A stretch of 64,000 bases of DNA from Lachnospiraceae bacterium (GCA_014804795.1 JAAUZC010000036.1:1-64000); one strand, 5' to 3'; shown: positions 16,317-25,735, counted from the first letter of the stretch. Made by a program: numbers and translations. The notes: generated by a model from the letters alone, not told the origin.

Positions 16317-17849
16317 ATGAGTAAAGAAGTAATTCTGGAAATGCGTCATGTGACAAAGAAGTTTCCGGGTGTCATTGCATTAAATGATGTTTCCATTGCC
16401 GTAAACAAGGGCGAGATCATGGCTGTCTGCGGAGAAAACGGTGCGGGAAAATCCACATTGATGAAAATTTTAAGCGGAAGCTATACCAGCGCCGAATATG
16501 AGGGCGAAATATGGATCAATGGAGAAAAGATCAATATGGCAAATGTCCATACGGCGCAGGAAAACGGAATAGAGATGGTTTATCAGGAACTGAATATGAT
16601 CCTGACATCCAGTATCGCAGAAAATCTGTATGTGGGCCATCTGCCGGGAAAAGGACAGAAGGTTGACTGGAAACGTCTTTATCAGGGAACCGAAGAGGTT
16701 CTGGAAAAATTAAAGCTGAAGGTATCCCCGAAGGTTCAGGCGGGTTATTTGAACAGCGGACAGCTCCAGATGCTGGCTATCATGCGGGCTGTGATCAAGA
16801 ATCCGCGTATTATCGTGCTGGATGAACCGACCAGTTCTTTAACTGACAATGAGGTGGAGATCCTTTTTGGCCTGATGGAGGAACTGCGCAGGAAAGGTGT
16901 TGCGATCCTGTTTATTACCCATAAGCTGGACGAGGTATTTCGGATGGCGGACCGTGTAGCGATTTTACGGGACGGTCAGATGATCTCTGTATATGATATC
17001 GAAAATGTGGACAATGAGAGCCTGATCGAAGGGATGGTTGGAAGGAAATTAGACAAACAGTTTCCGAAAGTGAAGGCCGAGATCGGGGAGGAGGTTCTGC
17101 GGGTGGAACATCTTACCGTGCCGAGTCCCAGTGTCAAAGGAACAAATATTGTTGAAGATATCAGTTTCTCCCTCCATAAAGGTGAGGTTCTGGGCTTTGG
17201 CGGTCTGGTAGGAGCAGGCAGAAGTGAAGCTTTGGGTGCGGTGTTTGGCCAGCTTACCAAAAATGTAAAGAAGGAAGTTTATATTAAAGGGGAAAAGGTT
17301 GAAATTAAGAATCCGAGACAGGCTAAAAAGAGCGGTATCGGATTTGTGACCGAAGAGAGACGGCTCACAGGTTTTATTCCCACATTTTCTATCTGCAACA
17401 ATCTGACGATCTGTATTTTGGATAAGATTTCAAAGGCATCTTTTTTGAAGAAAAAAGAGGAGCGCGGACTGTCACAGGGTATGTTTGAGAGAATGCACGT
17501 GAAAGCACCATCCCTGGATTCCAAGGTGGTTACGCTGTCGGGTGGAAATCAGCAGAAAGTTGTCCTCGGCAAGTGGTTGTTAGCGAATACGGATATCCTG
17601 TTTATCGATGAACCCACCAAGGGAATCGATGTAGCGGCAAAAGCGGAGATTTATACACAAATCTGTGAGCTGGCGGCCCAGGGAGTAGGGATCATTATGG
17701 TGTCTTCCGATATGCAGGAACTGGTTGCCATGAGTGACCGTGTAGTCATTCTGAGCAATGGGCATGTGACCGGCGAGTTTGAAAATGAGGAAATCACACA
17801 GGAAAATATATTGAAGGCGGCGATTAAGGAAGAGGCGAGGGTGGAATAA
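16317..17849 (+). CDS. Sugar ABC transporter ATPase with two nucleotide-binding domains
   Basis: 510 residues from ATG 16317, six bases after GGAGGT; an upstream GTG in the same frame overlaps that site. Domain 1 has Walker A GENGAGKST and Walker B IIVLDEPTSSL, with an altered signature NSGQLQM. Domain 2 has the degenerate Walker A VGAGRSE typical of RbsA/MglA proteins, a full signature LSGGNQQK and LFIDEPTKGID. It powers uptake through the permease encoded just upstream. The following gene starts two bases after its stop. Confidence 0.93.
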   Translation: MSKEVILEMRHVTKKFPGVIALNDVSIAVNKGEIMAVCGENGAGKSTLMKILSGSYTSAEYEGEIWINGEKINMANVHTAQENGIEMVYQELNMILTSSIAENLYVGHLPGKGQKVDWKRLYQGTEEVLEKLKLKVSPKVQAGYLNSGQLQMLAIMRAVIKNPRIIVLDEPTSSLTDNEVEILFGLMEELRRKGVAILFITHKLDEVFRMADRVAILRDGQMISVYDIENVDNESLIEGMVGRKLDKQFPKVKAEIGEEVLRVEHLTVPSPSVKGTNIVEDISFSLHKGEVLGFGGLVGAGRSEALGAVFGQLTKNVKKEVYIKGEKVEIKNPRQAKKSGIGFVTEERRLTGFIPTFSICNNLTICILDKISKASFLKKKEERGLSQGMFERMHVKAPSLDSKVVTLSGGNQQKVVLGKWLLANTDILFIDEPTKGIDVAAKAEIYTQICELAAQGVGIIMVSSDMQELVAMSDRVVILSNGHVTGEFENEEITQENILKAAIKEEARVE

Positions 17850-17850
17850 A

Positions 17851-18510
17851 TTGAATTGGATATCAGGGTTAAAAAGGATTGCCATATTTTTGGCAGGACT
17901 GCTTATACTGGCTTTCGGTATTGCGTTTTCTACCGTATCGGGTTTGGGGATTTCTCCGTTAAACAGTCTGGCCTTTGTTCTGGGAGAGATTGCGGAAATA
18001 CAGATGGGATATATCACCATGATCCTCTATGTGGTCTATGTATTTATTGAGTTTTTGATCAAGGGGAAAGACTTCCGTGTGGCGGATTTGCTGCAGGTTC
18101 CGGTGGCGGTTTTATTTGGATTTTTTGTGAACTGGACAAAGGGCTGCCTTTCCGGCATTATATGTACCAATTATTTACAGCAGATTTTATGTATTCTCAT
18201 AAGTATAGTACTGATAGCTGCGGGAACTACCACCTATGTAGTGCCAAAGCTGGTATATCAGGCACCGGAAGGTCTGATCATGGCGATCTGCGGCCGATGG
18301 CACAAGAAATTCGGTACGGTGAAAACAGGATTTGATATAACGGTGGTGGTTCTCTCGTTTCTGGCAGGAGTGATTTTTAGCGGGAGAGTTATGGGAATCA
18401 GAGAAGGCACACTGCTTGCAGCCTTTGGTGTGGGTATTTGTGTGAACTTTTTCGGAAAAACATTGAAGCCATGGCTGGAACGATGGATGGAGAAAAGCAG
18501 TAAATCGTAA
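17851..18510 (+). CDS. YczE-like multi-pass membrane protein
   Basis: 219 residues with five or six hydrophobic segments and the N-terminal pattern FAGLLILAFGIAFS-like (IAFSTVSGLGISPLNSL), which marks the YczE/YyaS/YitT-related membrane family; its biochemical role is unknown. Translation appears to begin at TTG 17851, six bases after GGTGG, two bases past the ATPase stop; no ATG fits better. The tight spacing makes it part of the sugar ABC operon. Why a YczE-like protein travels with this transporter is unclear; a role in export or in sensing would be speculation. Confidence 0.75.
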   Translation: MNWISGLKRIAIFLAGLLILAFGIAFSTVSGLGISPLNSLAFVLGEIAEIQMGYITMILYVVYVFIEFLIKGKDFRVADLLQVPVAVLFGFFVNWTKGCLSGIICTNYLQQILCILISIVLIAAGTTTYVVPKLVYQAPEGLIMAICGRWHKKFGTVKTGFDITVVVLSFLAGVIFSGRVMGIREGTLLAAFGVGICVNFFGKTLKPWLERWMEKSSKS

Positions 18511-18522
18511 AGGAGAAAAAAT

Positions 18523-19377
18523 ATGCGTGATTTTTTTTCGGCAACAAAAATATCAGAGCGTTTGTATATAATAAGAGAGAGTTATTGTGATCAGGACGGC
18601 TTTACATTGGGGCTGGTGATCGGAGACGAGAAAGCGGTGGTGATAGACAGCGGTCTGGGAGCAGTGGACGGGCTCAGACGGTTTGCGGAGAGTCTGACGG
18701 ATAAGCCGCTTATATGTCTTGTGACTCACGGGCATCCTGACCATGCAGGTGGTGCAATTCTCTTTGACAAGTCCTATATGAGCAGTCAGGACGATAAGGA
18801 ACTTGTCTGGGGGCTTACACGGGAACGAAGATTGGGAGATTTAAAGGATTTTTGCCGTAATGATCCGGAGGTGGAGGCTTATGCAGCAGAACATTGCGTG
18901 GATTGTACCGGTTATACCTATGAAAAGCTGAAGGATAAACAGGTATTTGATCTTGGGGGTGTTAAGCTGGAGGCCCTGGCCATGCCAGGACATACGAAAG
19001 GATCTTATATCTTTATAAATCATGAGGATGAATACATTTTTACAGGGGATGCGGTCAGTGAGACACTTATGGTGACAAGTTATGAGAGAAGCGCCATGGA
19101 GGACAGCTGCCGGGCATTGGAACGTCTAGTGAGAACAGCTCAGGGTATGTCGCATCCTGTGTTGTATGCGGCGCATTATGCGGAACCGGTGGATCTGCAG
19201 ATAGCCATAGATCTTCGAGATGCATGTGTAGAAGTTTTGGCGGGAAAGACAGACAAGGACACCAGAACCCATTTCAAATATGCGGAGCTGAATGATCCAA
19301 ATATCGTGCTTTATAAGCATGTTGCAGGACAGGTATCTGTCACATATAATGCGGCGATTCTTCAGCAGAACATTTGA
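18523..19377 (+). CDS. Metallo-beta-lactamase-fold hydrolase
   Basis: 284 residues with the complete metal motif THGHPDHAGG (about residues 67-76), GHTKGSYIF with the third His (about 157) and FTGDAVS with the bridging Asp. The last His is likely in AAHYAEPV. AAAGGAG stands before the ATG. The fold covers glyoxalase II, lactonases, phosphodiesterases and others, and the substrate cannot be told. It is the last gene of the sugar ABC operon (12 bases after the YczE-like gene) and is followed by a terminator, so it may hydrolyse the imported compound or a product of it. Confidence 0.85.
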   Translation: MRDFFSATKISERLYIIRESYCDQDGFTLGLVIGDEKAVVIDSGLGAVDGLRRFAESLTDKPLICLVTHGHPDHAGGAILFDKSYMSSQDDKELVWGLTRERRLGDLKDFCRNDPEVEAYAAEHCVDCTGYTYEKLKDKQVFDLGGVKLEALAMPGHTKGSYIFINHEDEYIFTGDAVSETLMVTSYERSAMEDSCRALERLVRTAQGMSHPVLYAAHYAEPVDLQIAIDLRDACVEVLAGKTDKDTRTHFKYAELNDPNIVLYKHVAGQVSVTYNAAILQQNI

Positions 19378-19411
19378 GTTCGGATAAAACATATACCATT
19401 TTTGTAAAGAT

Positions 19412-19440
19412 AAAAACGGAGTGATACAGGCTCCGTTTTT
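19412..19440. terminator. Two-way terminator between the sugar operon and the YitT gene
   Basis: AAAAACGGAG (19412-19421) pairs perfectly with CTCCGTTTTT (19431-19440) around a nine-base loop. The plus strand ends in a T-run, and the minus strand does too, so the hairpin serves both converging units. It touches the stop codon of the minus-strand gene. Confidence 0.85.
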
Positions 19441-20303
19441 TAATCATTCGGTCTCTGGTAAAACCGCCCTGTAATCTGCTGTGTATTCATTGTATTGATA
19501 AACGCATTCGGGTCGATCTGTTTTATTTTTCTGGTGATCAGTTTGATCTCATCTTTTCCGACAACAGAGTAAAGCATATTGCATTCCTGTCTTTTATAAC
19601 AGCCGATTCCTTTAAAGAGCGTTGCGTCGTGATTTGTTTCTTCGCGTATTTCCTCATATATTTCATCCGGTTTAGAAGTAATAATGAGCAGAGTCTGTTT
19701 CTGATAACGTTTATACAGGGCGTGCAGGACCTGAGTGGATGTAAACTGGAAGATAATGGAATACAATGCTTCGTTCCAGCCGAACAGATACCCCGCAATC
19801 GCAAGAATAATGCAGTTTCCGGCAAATATATAATTCCATGTCTCAATACCGAATTTTTCCGAAAAGAAAATAGCGATGAAATCGGTGCCGCCGCTGGTGG
19901 CGTGGGCGTAGAGACAAAGAGAAATAGCGCATGCGTTGAGGATACCGCCGAACACGGCGACAAGCAAAATATCGTTTGTCATCTGAAAACCGGACAGTAC
20001 ATCCGTAAAAATACCGGTCAGCACGATCATCAGGCAGGAATACCAAGTAAATTTTTTCCCGATATATTTAAAACTGATGAAGGCCGGAATGGCATTTAAG
20101 GAAAAATTGATCAGGGAATAGGACAGATCGATATCCCAGAAATGTTTTGCAATCTGCTGGATCAGTAATGTCAGTCCGCTGAAACCGCCGGGTAAAAGAT
20201 CTCCCGCCCGCACAAAGCTTTTGATGTTCATAGCCATCAGAAAAGCGGCGGTGATAATTAGAAGAGCACGTTTGAAATTATCTAAGATAGCTGTCTTTCT
20301 CAT
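19440..20303 (-). CDS. YitT-family membrane protein (DUF161 + DUF2179)
   Basis: 287 residues from ATG 20303. A longer frame begins with TTG at 20351, but that base adjoins the -10 box, so it cannot be within the message. Five or six membrane segments (RAGDLLPGGFSGLTLLIQQI near residue 33 is the family signature) are followed by a soluble C-terminal DUF2179 domain of about 80 residues (LIITSKPDEIYEEI). YitT-type proteins are common in Firmicutes; their function is not settled. It is a single-gene unit with its own promoter and a shared terminator. Confidence 0.85.
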   Translation of the reverse strand: MRKTAILDNFKRALLIITAAFLMAMNIKSFVRAGDLLPGGFSGLTLLIQQIAKHFWDIDLSYSLINFSLNAIPAFISFKYIGKKFTWYSCLMIVLTGIFTDVLSGFQMTNDILLVAVFGGILNACAISLCLYAHATSGGTDFIAIFFSEKFGIETWNYIFAGNCIILAIAGYLFGWNEALYSIIFQFTSTQVLHALYKRYQKQTLLIITSKPDEIYEEIREETNHDATLFKGIGCYKRQECNMLYSVVGKDEIKLITRKIKQIDPNAFINTMNTQQITGRFYQRPND

Positions 20304-20351
20304 AGTAGTATTATTTCCCGTAATCCCTTTTTTATATGTAATCTGTGACAA

Positions 20352-20360
20352 ATTATAGCA
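20352..20360 (-). promoter_or_regulatory. Extended -10 promoter of the YitT-family gene
   Basis: On the minus strand TGC followed by TATAAT (20360-20352) makes an extended -10. The -35 region is weak. The transcript would start near 20345, leaving a leader of about 40 bases before the ATG at 20303. Confidence 0.55.
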
Positions 20361-20438
20361 TAAATTTCCAAAAATGAAAGGGATTTTTACAACACTATTA
20401 TTTTTCGCGTGGATATTTTTAACTAAGCCGGGTATTCC

Positions 20439-20467
20439 TTGAAAGAAACCATGTTTTCTGGTAAGAT
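20439..20467 (+). promoter_or_regulatory. Promoter of the pseudouridine synthase gene
   Basis: TTGAAA (20439-20444), 17 bases, TAAGAT (20462-20467), about 35 bases before the TTG start at 20503. Confidence 0.55.
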
Positions 20468-20502
20468 ATAAAAATCAGGAAGGTAACAGAAGGGCGGGAA
20501 AT

Positions 20503-21228
20503 TTGAGAGCAGATATCAATATTGTTTACGAGGATGAAGATATTTTGGTTTGTCGCAAGCCGGCGGGACTGGCGACGCAGTCAGCCAGGGTGGCGGCGCC
20601 GGATCTTGTCAGTGAGTTAAAGAATTATCTGGCACAGAAAAATGAGTCTTATCTGGCAGTGATTCACAGGCTGGATCAGCCGGTGGAGGGTCTTCTTGTT
20701 TTTGCAAAAAATAAAACAGCGGCAGAAAAGCTGAATGAACAGCTTCGGAAAAATGAGTTTAATAAGGTTTATTATGCAGTTGCTTTTAATCAGCCTCCGG
20801 TGCAGGAGGGGATGTTAGAGGATTATATGATAAAGGACGGTTCCCGGGCAAAAATTGTTACGGCAGATACACCGGGGGCAAAAAAGGCGGCGCTGCATTA
20901 TAAACTGATCGCGATAGAAAAGGGGCGTTCGCTCTATGAAGTGCGTCTGGAGACAGGGCGGTTTCATCAGATCAGGGCACAGATGGCACATGCAGGGATG
21001 CCGCTTCTTGGGGATAAAAAGTATGCGGATGCGGCGATTCAGATTTATTCTGAGATGCATGGGATTAAGAATGTGGCGTTGTGTGCGTATAAATTGAAGC
21101 TAATACATCCAAGGAGCGGGGAAGAGATGCTTTTTGTGAGTAAACCGGCCGGGGATGTTTTTCAGGATTTTCAAAAAAGAAAGATAAATAATGAGAATAG
21201 ACAGAGCAAGAAGGAAGACGATAAATGA
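20503..21228 (+). CDS. RluA/RluD-family pseudouridine synthase
   Basis: 241 residues beginning at TTG 20503, preceded by GAAGGGCGG. The catalytic Asp lies in VIHRLDQPVEGLLVFAKN (about residues 50-67), the HRLDxxTSG-type motif of the RluA family. RLETGRFHQIRAQMAHAG and LGDKKYAD are the other two conserved blocks. It lacks an N-terminal S4 domain, so it is a compact form. It converts uridine to pseudouridine in rRNA or tRNA; the target site is unknown. Its stop overlaps the start of the next gene (ATGA), a curious coupling to a membrane polymerase-like protein. Confidence 0.88.
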   Translation: MRADINIVYEDEDILVCRKPAGLATQSARVAAPDLVSELKNYLAQKNESYLAVIHRLDQPVEGLLVFAKNKTAAEKLNEQLRKNEFNKVYYAVAFNQPPVQEGMLEDYMIKDGSRAKIVTADTPGAKKAALHYKLIAIEKGRSLYEVRLETGRFHQIRAQMAHAGMPLLGDKKYADAAIQIYSEMHGIKNVALCAYKLKLIHPRSGEEMLFVSKPAGDVFQDFQKRKINNENRQSKKEDDK

Positions 21229-22898
21229 AATCAGGTGAGATAGAACCGAAAGAGCAAAGACAAATGAGAGCAGATGCAATAGAATCAGAAGTTAAAAAAA
21301 CATGGAATCTGAGTGATATCCTGGAAATCCTTTGTCACACGGGGGTTTATATATTTCTGTTTTTTCTGGTGGTTATATATTCCTTTTATGCGCCGGAAGG
21401 CTATATTCAGATTGCAACGAATAAATATCAATTCTTTCGGAAGATGTGTCTGATCACGGCAGGAATTATGATACCGCTTGTCACGTTGAATTATATTGTG
21501 TCGCCGGCCGAGGACACTTCGGGAAAAAAGAAACAGGGTATTTCCCTGACGGATCTTTTTGTGCTTCTTTTTGCGCTTGTCAATATCATTTCCTTTTTCT
21601 TTTCGGAGTACAGAGAGGAGGCAATTTGGGGCACAAGCGGCTGGTATCTGGGGTTTGCCATGCAGTTGTTTTTTATTGGCATCTATATTATGATATCACG
21701 GTTTTATGACTGGAAGATCGATGTACTGCCGGTTTTTATGGGTGTTACATTTGTGTTATTTTTGTGGGGGATACTCAACCGGTTTTCTGTTTATCCGATT
21801 GATATGCATTATGACAGTGAGTCTTTTCTTTCCAGTATAGGGAATATCAACTGGTTTTGCGGTTTCTGGTCTGTGTTTTTTGTAGTTGGAGCGGTATTGT
21901 ATGTGGTCACAGAGAAGCGAAGCCTGCGCATTTTTTCTGGCATTTACTGTGTAGTGGCTTTGGGACTTGCAGCAGTGGAGGGAAGTGACAGCGCTTTTAT
22001 TTCTATGGGTGTTGTGTTCTTTCTCCTGTTTCTTTTGTCATTTCAGAAGACGGAATATATGAAAAGACTGTTGGAAGAGGGAATGTTTTACTGCGGCGCC
22101 TGTCAGGTGATGCGGCTTATCACGGTGATTGCGCCGGAGAGCCTGAACAGGGCGGGATTCACTATAGAGTTGATGCTGGGGAATCTGACGCTTGTGGTAT
22201 TTATTATATTGGCTATACTGCGCATTTCGCTGGAACGGGCGGATAAAAAGTATAAAAAATGTACTGCAGATAATGCCGTCAGGGAAGAGCAGACGGAAAC
22301 AGAATTGATACATAAGTGGAAATGGTTAAAATATACATTCATCGGTCTGACGATCATTGTGGCGGTGGTTTATCTGATATTACTTATCATCAATACGAGA
22401 ACGCCGGGGATTCTGGGACCGTTATCAAAATATCCTGTGCTTTTATTTGACGGACACTGGGGGAGCAACCGCGGCTCTACATGGCGGGACGGATTGCTGA
22501 TCTATAAGACTTTATCATGGAGGCAGAGGCTTTTTGGTGTCGGACAGGACTGCTTTTCTATCTACGGTTACAGCATACCTGAGCTGGAAGCAAGATTCAG
22601 GGAAGAATGGCCCACTTCACGCCTGACAAATGCGCATAATGAGTGCATTACTTATTTAGTGAATCTGGGAATTTTCGGAATGCTGTCGTTTATTGGTATT
22701 TTCTGGAGCAGTTTTAAGCGCCTGATCAAAAAGGCGGCGAAAGAGCCTATATGTTATGTGTTTGCAGCAAGTGTGTTGTCCTATTTTTTCCATAACCAGT
22801 TCAGTTTTTCCCAGGTGTTAAATACACCATATATCTTTATGATGTTAGGAATGGGGGAGAGTCTGATGAGGAGAGTAGACTTGGAAAGTAAAACGTAG
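21225..22898 (+). CDS. O-antigen ligase/polymerase-like membrane protein
   Basis: 557 residues with about eleven hydrophobic segments. A large outer loop between the last segments carries the Wzy_C (O-antigen ligase-related) pattern: NRGSTWRDGLLIYK, RLFGVGQDCFSIYG and, decisively, NAHNECITYLVNLGIFGML. Such proteins join or polymerise lipid-linked glycans at the outer face of the membrane. No glycosyltransferase or flippase gene adjoins it, so its glycan is unknown; teichoic-acid or capsule-type ligation would be a guess. Its ATG overlaps the stop of the pseudouridine synthase gene and translation is probably coupled. Confidence 0.78.
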   Translation: MKSGEIEPKEQRQMRADAIESEVKKTWNLSDILEILCHTGVYIFLFFLVVIYSFYAPEGYIQIATNKYQFFRKMCLITAGIMIPLVTLNYIVSPAEDTSGKKKQGISLTDLFVLLFALVNIISFFFSEYREEAIWGTSGWYLGFAMQLFFIGIYIMISRFYDWKIDVLPVFMGVTFVLFLWGILNRFSVYPIDMHYDSESFLSSIGNINWFCGFWSVFFVVGAVLYVVTEKRSLRIFSGIYCVVALGLAAVEGSDSAFISMGVVFFLLFLLSFQKTEYMKRLLEEGMFYCGACQVMRLITVIAPESLNRAGFTIELMLGNLTLVVFIILAILRISLERADKKYKKCTADNAVREEQTETELIHKWKWLKYTFIGLTIIVAVVYLILLIINTRTPGILGPLSKYPVLLFDGHWGSNRGSTWRDGLLIYKTLSWRQRLFGVGQDCFSIYGYSIPELEARFREEWPTSRLTNAHNECITYLVNLGIFGMLSFIGIFWSSFKRLIKKAAKEPICYVFAASVLSYFFHNQFSFSQVLNTPYIFMMLGMGESLMRRVDLESKT

Positions 22899-22928
22899 AC
22901 AGAGAGAAAATAAAAATGAGGATTACCG

Positions 22929-22955
22929 TTCCAGAATGGAATTATATGTTATAAT
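22929..22955 (+). promoter_or_regulatory. Promoter of the GlpA-like gene cluster with a small palindrome
   Basis: An extended -10, TG (22947-22948), one base, TATAAT (22950-22955). Upstream, TTCCA (22929-22933) and TGGAA (22937-22941) form a short inverted repeat where a -35 would lie, so a regulator may act there. The ATG at 23011 follows after a leader of about 50 bases. Confidence 0.5.
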
Positions 22956-23010
22956 GTAAAGATGAATGAAGAATAAGAAAACAAATAAAGAATGATAAGG
23001 AGTGTTCAAA

Positions 23011-24471
23011 ATGTATGATGTATTGATCGTGGGCTGTGGCATAGTAGGTGCGGCGGCCGCTTATCAGCTCTCAAAATATAAGCTGTCCGTCTGTGTGTGC
23101 GAGAGATATAACGATGTGGCTAACGGTTGTACAAAGGCAAATACGGCGATTCTTCACGCAGGTTTTAACTCTCCGGTGGGGAGTCTGGAAGCAAGACTAA
23201 ATGTACGGGGAATCGAGCTGGCGGCGGAAATATGCGAAAAACTTTCGGTAGAACGAATTCAGATGCCGACGTTTATTATCGCTTATGATACACCGCATGA
23301 ACTTGCATATATTGAAAAGCTGTATGAGCGGGGGGTGGCAAACGGTGTAAAAGGTCTGCGGATCGTAGACCGCGACGAGGCGCTTGCGTTAGAGCCCGGA
23401 CTGAATCCAAATATAAGGGCGGCATTATATGCGCCGGGTTCCGGTATTGTCAATCCGTGGGAATATTGTATTGCGATGGCGGAGACCGCCGTGCGAAACG
23501 GCGCAGAAGTAAAACTGGAAAGCGAAGTAACAGCCATCGAGAAAAAAGATGACTATTTTGTTGTGACGACTTCCACCGGTATTTATGAGGCGCGCTATGT
23601 GGTGAATGCGGCTGGTGCTTTTTCTGCAGATGTTTATGCGCTTGTCGGCGGGAAAGACCTTATACAGAAAAATTATGCGGGGCAGTATTACATCCTTGAT
23701 AAAAGTCAGGGAGAAAAACTGCACTCGATCATATTTCCGTGTCCGGATGAGCGCGGCACGAAGGGGATTTGTGTCACACCGACTGTACATGGAAACCTGC
23801 TCGTGGGACCGGATTTTTATGAAGTACAGGATGGAGACCATGTGGGGACTGATCCGGCAACGTTAGAGAATTTAAAAGAAGCGGGGCACCGCTCTGTGCC
23901 GGGAGTTGATTTCCGCGAGGTTATCCATGAATATGCCGGAGTGCGGCCGAATACGAACTGTCCGGATTTTGTGATCGGAGAAGCACCGGAATGTCCGCAT
24001 TTTATTAATCTGGCGGGCATCAAGTCGCCGGGACTTTCCAGTGCGCCGGCGATTGCGGAGGAGTTGGAACAGATTCTTGCGCAGTGCGGGCTTACTCTTG
24101 AGAAGAAGGATCATTTTACAGATCGCAGGGAGCGGATTATTTTCCGCACGTTAAGCGATGACGAAAAACGGGAAGTGATAAAGAGAGATCCACTGTATGG
24201 TCGTGTGATCTGCCGTTGTGAGACTGTGACGGAGGGTGAGATCGTGGAGGCGATTCACCGTCCTATCGTGCCGCGGACGATCGATGCGATCAAGAGGCGC
24301 TGTAATGCCGGTATGGGAAGATGCCAGGGCGGATTTTGCAGTCCCCGCGTCCATAAGATTCTGGCGAGGGAGCTGGGCGTCAAAGAGGAAGATATTCTGA
24401 TGGATGAACAGGGAACATTTCTTATTACATCCGCACTGAAAGAGGAGGCGGCAGATGAGAATGGAATATGA
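23011..24471 (+). CDS. GlpA-like FAD-dependent dehydrogenase with [2Fe-2S] tail
   Basis: 486 residues from ATG 23011, eight bases after AAGGAG. The N-terminal FAD loop is VGCGIVGAAAAYQL. The DAO fold of glycerol-3-phosphate dehydrogenases covers about 380 residues (LHAGFNSPVGSLEARL, VNAAGAFSADVYALVG, IHEYAGVRPNTNCPDF). The tail has the BFD-like iron-sulfur site, CRCETVTEGEIVEAI plus RRCNAGMGRCQGGFC. Such proteins oxidise glycerol-3-phosphate or a related 2-hydroxy acid. The second subunit (FAD protein) and a DUF1667 protein follow with overlapping starts, an arrangement known in Firmicutes. No glycerol kinase or facilitator gene is nearby. Confidence 0.85.
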   Translation: MYDVLIVGCGIVGAAAAYQLSKYKLSVCVCERYNDVANGCTKANTAILHAGFNSPVGSLEARLNVRGIELAAEICEKLSVERIQMPTFIIAYDTPHELAYIEKLYERGVANGVKGLRIVDRDEALALEPGLNPNIRAALYAPGSGIVNPWEYCIAMAETAVRNGAEVKLESEVTAIEKKDDYFVVTTSTGIYEARYVVNAAGAFSADVYALVGGKDLIQKNYAGQYYILDKSQGEKLHSIIFPCPDERGTKGICVTPTVHGNLLVGPDFYEVQDGDHVGTDPATLENLKEAGHRSVPGVDFREVIHEYAGVRPNTNCPDFVIGEAPECPHFINLAGIKSPGLSSAPAIAEELEQILAQCGLTLEKKDHFTDRRERIIFRTLSDDEKREVIKRDPLYGRVICRCETVTEGEIVEAIHRPIVPRTIDAIKRRCNAGMGRCQGGFCSPRVHKILARELGVKEEDILMDEQGTFLITSALKEEAADENGI

Positions 24472-25735
24472 TGTGATAGTGGTCGGCGGAGGTCCGGCAG
24501 GATTGGCGGCTGCGTGCAGTGCACGCGAGGCGGGAGCAAACGATGTCCTTATTATTGAGCGTGACACCGAGGCAGGCGGCATATTAAATCAGTGTATTCA
24601 TAATGGTTTTGGTCTGCATTATTTCAAAGAGGAACTGACAGGGCCGGAATATGCGGGGCGTTTTATAAAGCTGGCGAAGGAGGCAGGCGTTCAGTTTTTA
24701 TTGGATACCATGGTATTATCGGTGGACGGGCATACTGTTACGGCCTGTAATGCAGCGGATGGTCTGCTTATTCTGACCGGGAAAGCGATCGTACTGGCAA
24801 TGGGCTGCCGGGAGAGAACAAGAGGAGCAATAGCGATTCCGGGCGACCGGCCGGCGGGTATTTTTACAGCGGGAACGGCACAGCGTTATCTCAATATAGA
24901 AGGGTATATGGTAGGACGCCGGGTAGTTATTCTGGGAAGCGGAGATATCGGATTGATCATGGCAAGGCGTATGACTCTGGAGGGTGCAAAGGTGCTTGCC
25001 TGTGTTGAGATCATGCCATACTGCAATGGGTTAAACCGAAATATTGTCCAGTGCTTGAATGATTATGACATTCCGCTCTACCTTTCCCATACCGTTACAA
25101 ATGTGGAGGGGCTGCACCGTGTAGAGCGGGTGACAGTGGCAAAAGTAGATGAAAAGAAAAAGCCCATTCCCGGGACAGAAATTTATTTTGACTGTGATAC
25201 ATTACTGCTGTCGGTGGGACTCATTCCGGAGAATGAGTTGACGAAAGATGCAGGTATTTTGTTGGATAATGCGACAAAGGGCGCGGCGGTTTATGAGAAT
25301 ATGGAGACCCGGAGTGAAGGGATTTTCAGCTGCGGCAATGTTGTCCATGTCCATGATCTGGTGGACTTTGTCACAATGGAAAGCAAAAAAGCCGGAGCCG
25401 CAGCTGCGGCATATGCAGCGGGGGTAAGGTGCCCCAAGGATGGAAAGGTGATTACCATGAAACCCGGGGCGCATGTCACCTATACTGTTCCGCAGGCTGT
25501 CCGAATGCATCATGCAGCAGAAAGCGTGGAACTTTCCTTCCGGGTTGATCAGGTGATCGGCAACAGTGAAATTCAGGTGACCGACGGGGAGAATCTGGTC
25601 TGCCGTTTTGCAAGAAAACAGATGGCACCCGGCGAGATGGAGCATATTACGATACCAGAAGTACTGCTTAAGCGGGTAAGCGGAGAGGAACTCTGTATTT
25701 CCGTGAAGAACTTAAATCAGGAGGAGCGGGTATGA
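24455..25735 (+). CDS. NAD(P)/FAD-dependent oxidoreductase, partner of the GlpA-like protein
   Basis: 426 residues starting at ATG 24455, six bases after GGAGG and overlapping the previous gene by 17 bases. It has an FAD loop VVGGGPAGLAAACSA (about 8-22), a second Rossmann loop VVILGSGDIGLIMARRM (about 154-170) and GIFSCGNVVHVHD near residue 285. The family is the pyridine-nucleotide-disulphide oxidoreductase superfamily without a redox-active CxxC pair; the C-terminus (about 100 residues) is family-specific. It probably moves electrons between the GlpA-like subunit and NAD(P) or a carrier. Confidence 0.85.
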   Translation: MRMEYDVIVVGGGPAGLAAACSAREAGANDVLIIERDTEAGGILNQCIHNGFGLHYFKEELTGPEYAGRFIKLAKEAGVQFLLDTMVLSVDGHTVTACNAADGLLILTGKAIVLAMGCRERTRGAIAIPGDRPAGIFTAGTAQRYLNIEGYMVGRRVVILGSGDIGLIMARRMTLEGAKVLACVEIMPYCNGLNRNIVQCLNDYDIPLYLSHTVTNVEGLHRVERVTVAKVDEKKKPIPGTEIYFDCDTLLLSVGLIPENELTKDAGILLDNATKGAAVYENMETRSEGIFSCGNVVHVHDLVDFVTMESKKAGAAAAAYAAGVRCPKDGKVITMKPGAHVTYTVPQAVRMHHAAESVELSFRVDQVIGNSEIQVTDGENLVCRFARKQMAPGEMEHITIPEVLLKRVSGEELCISVKNLNQEERV

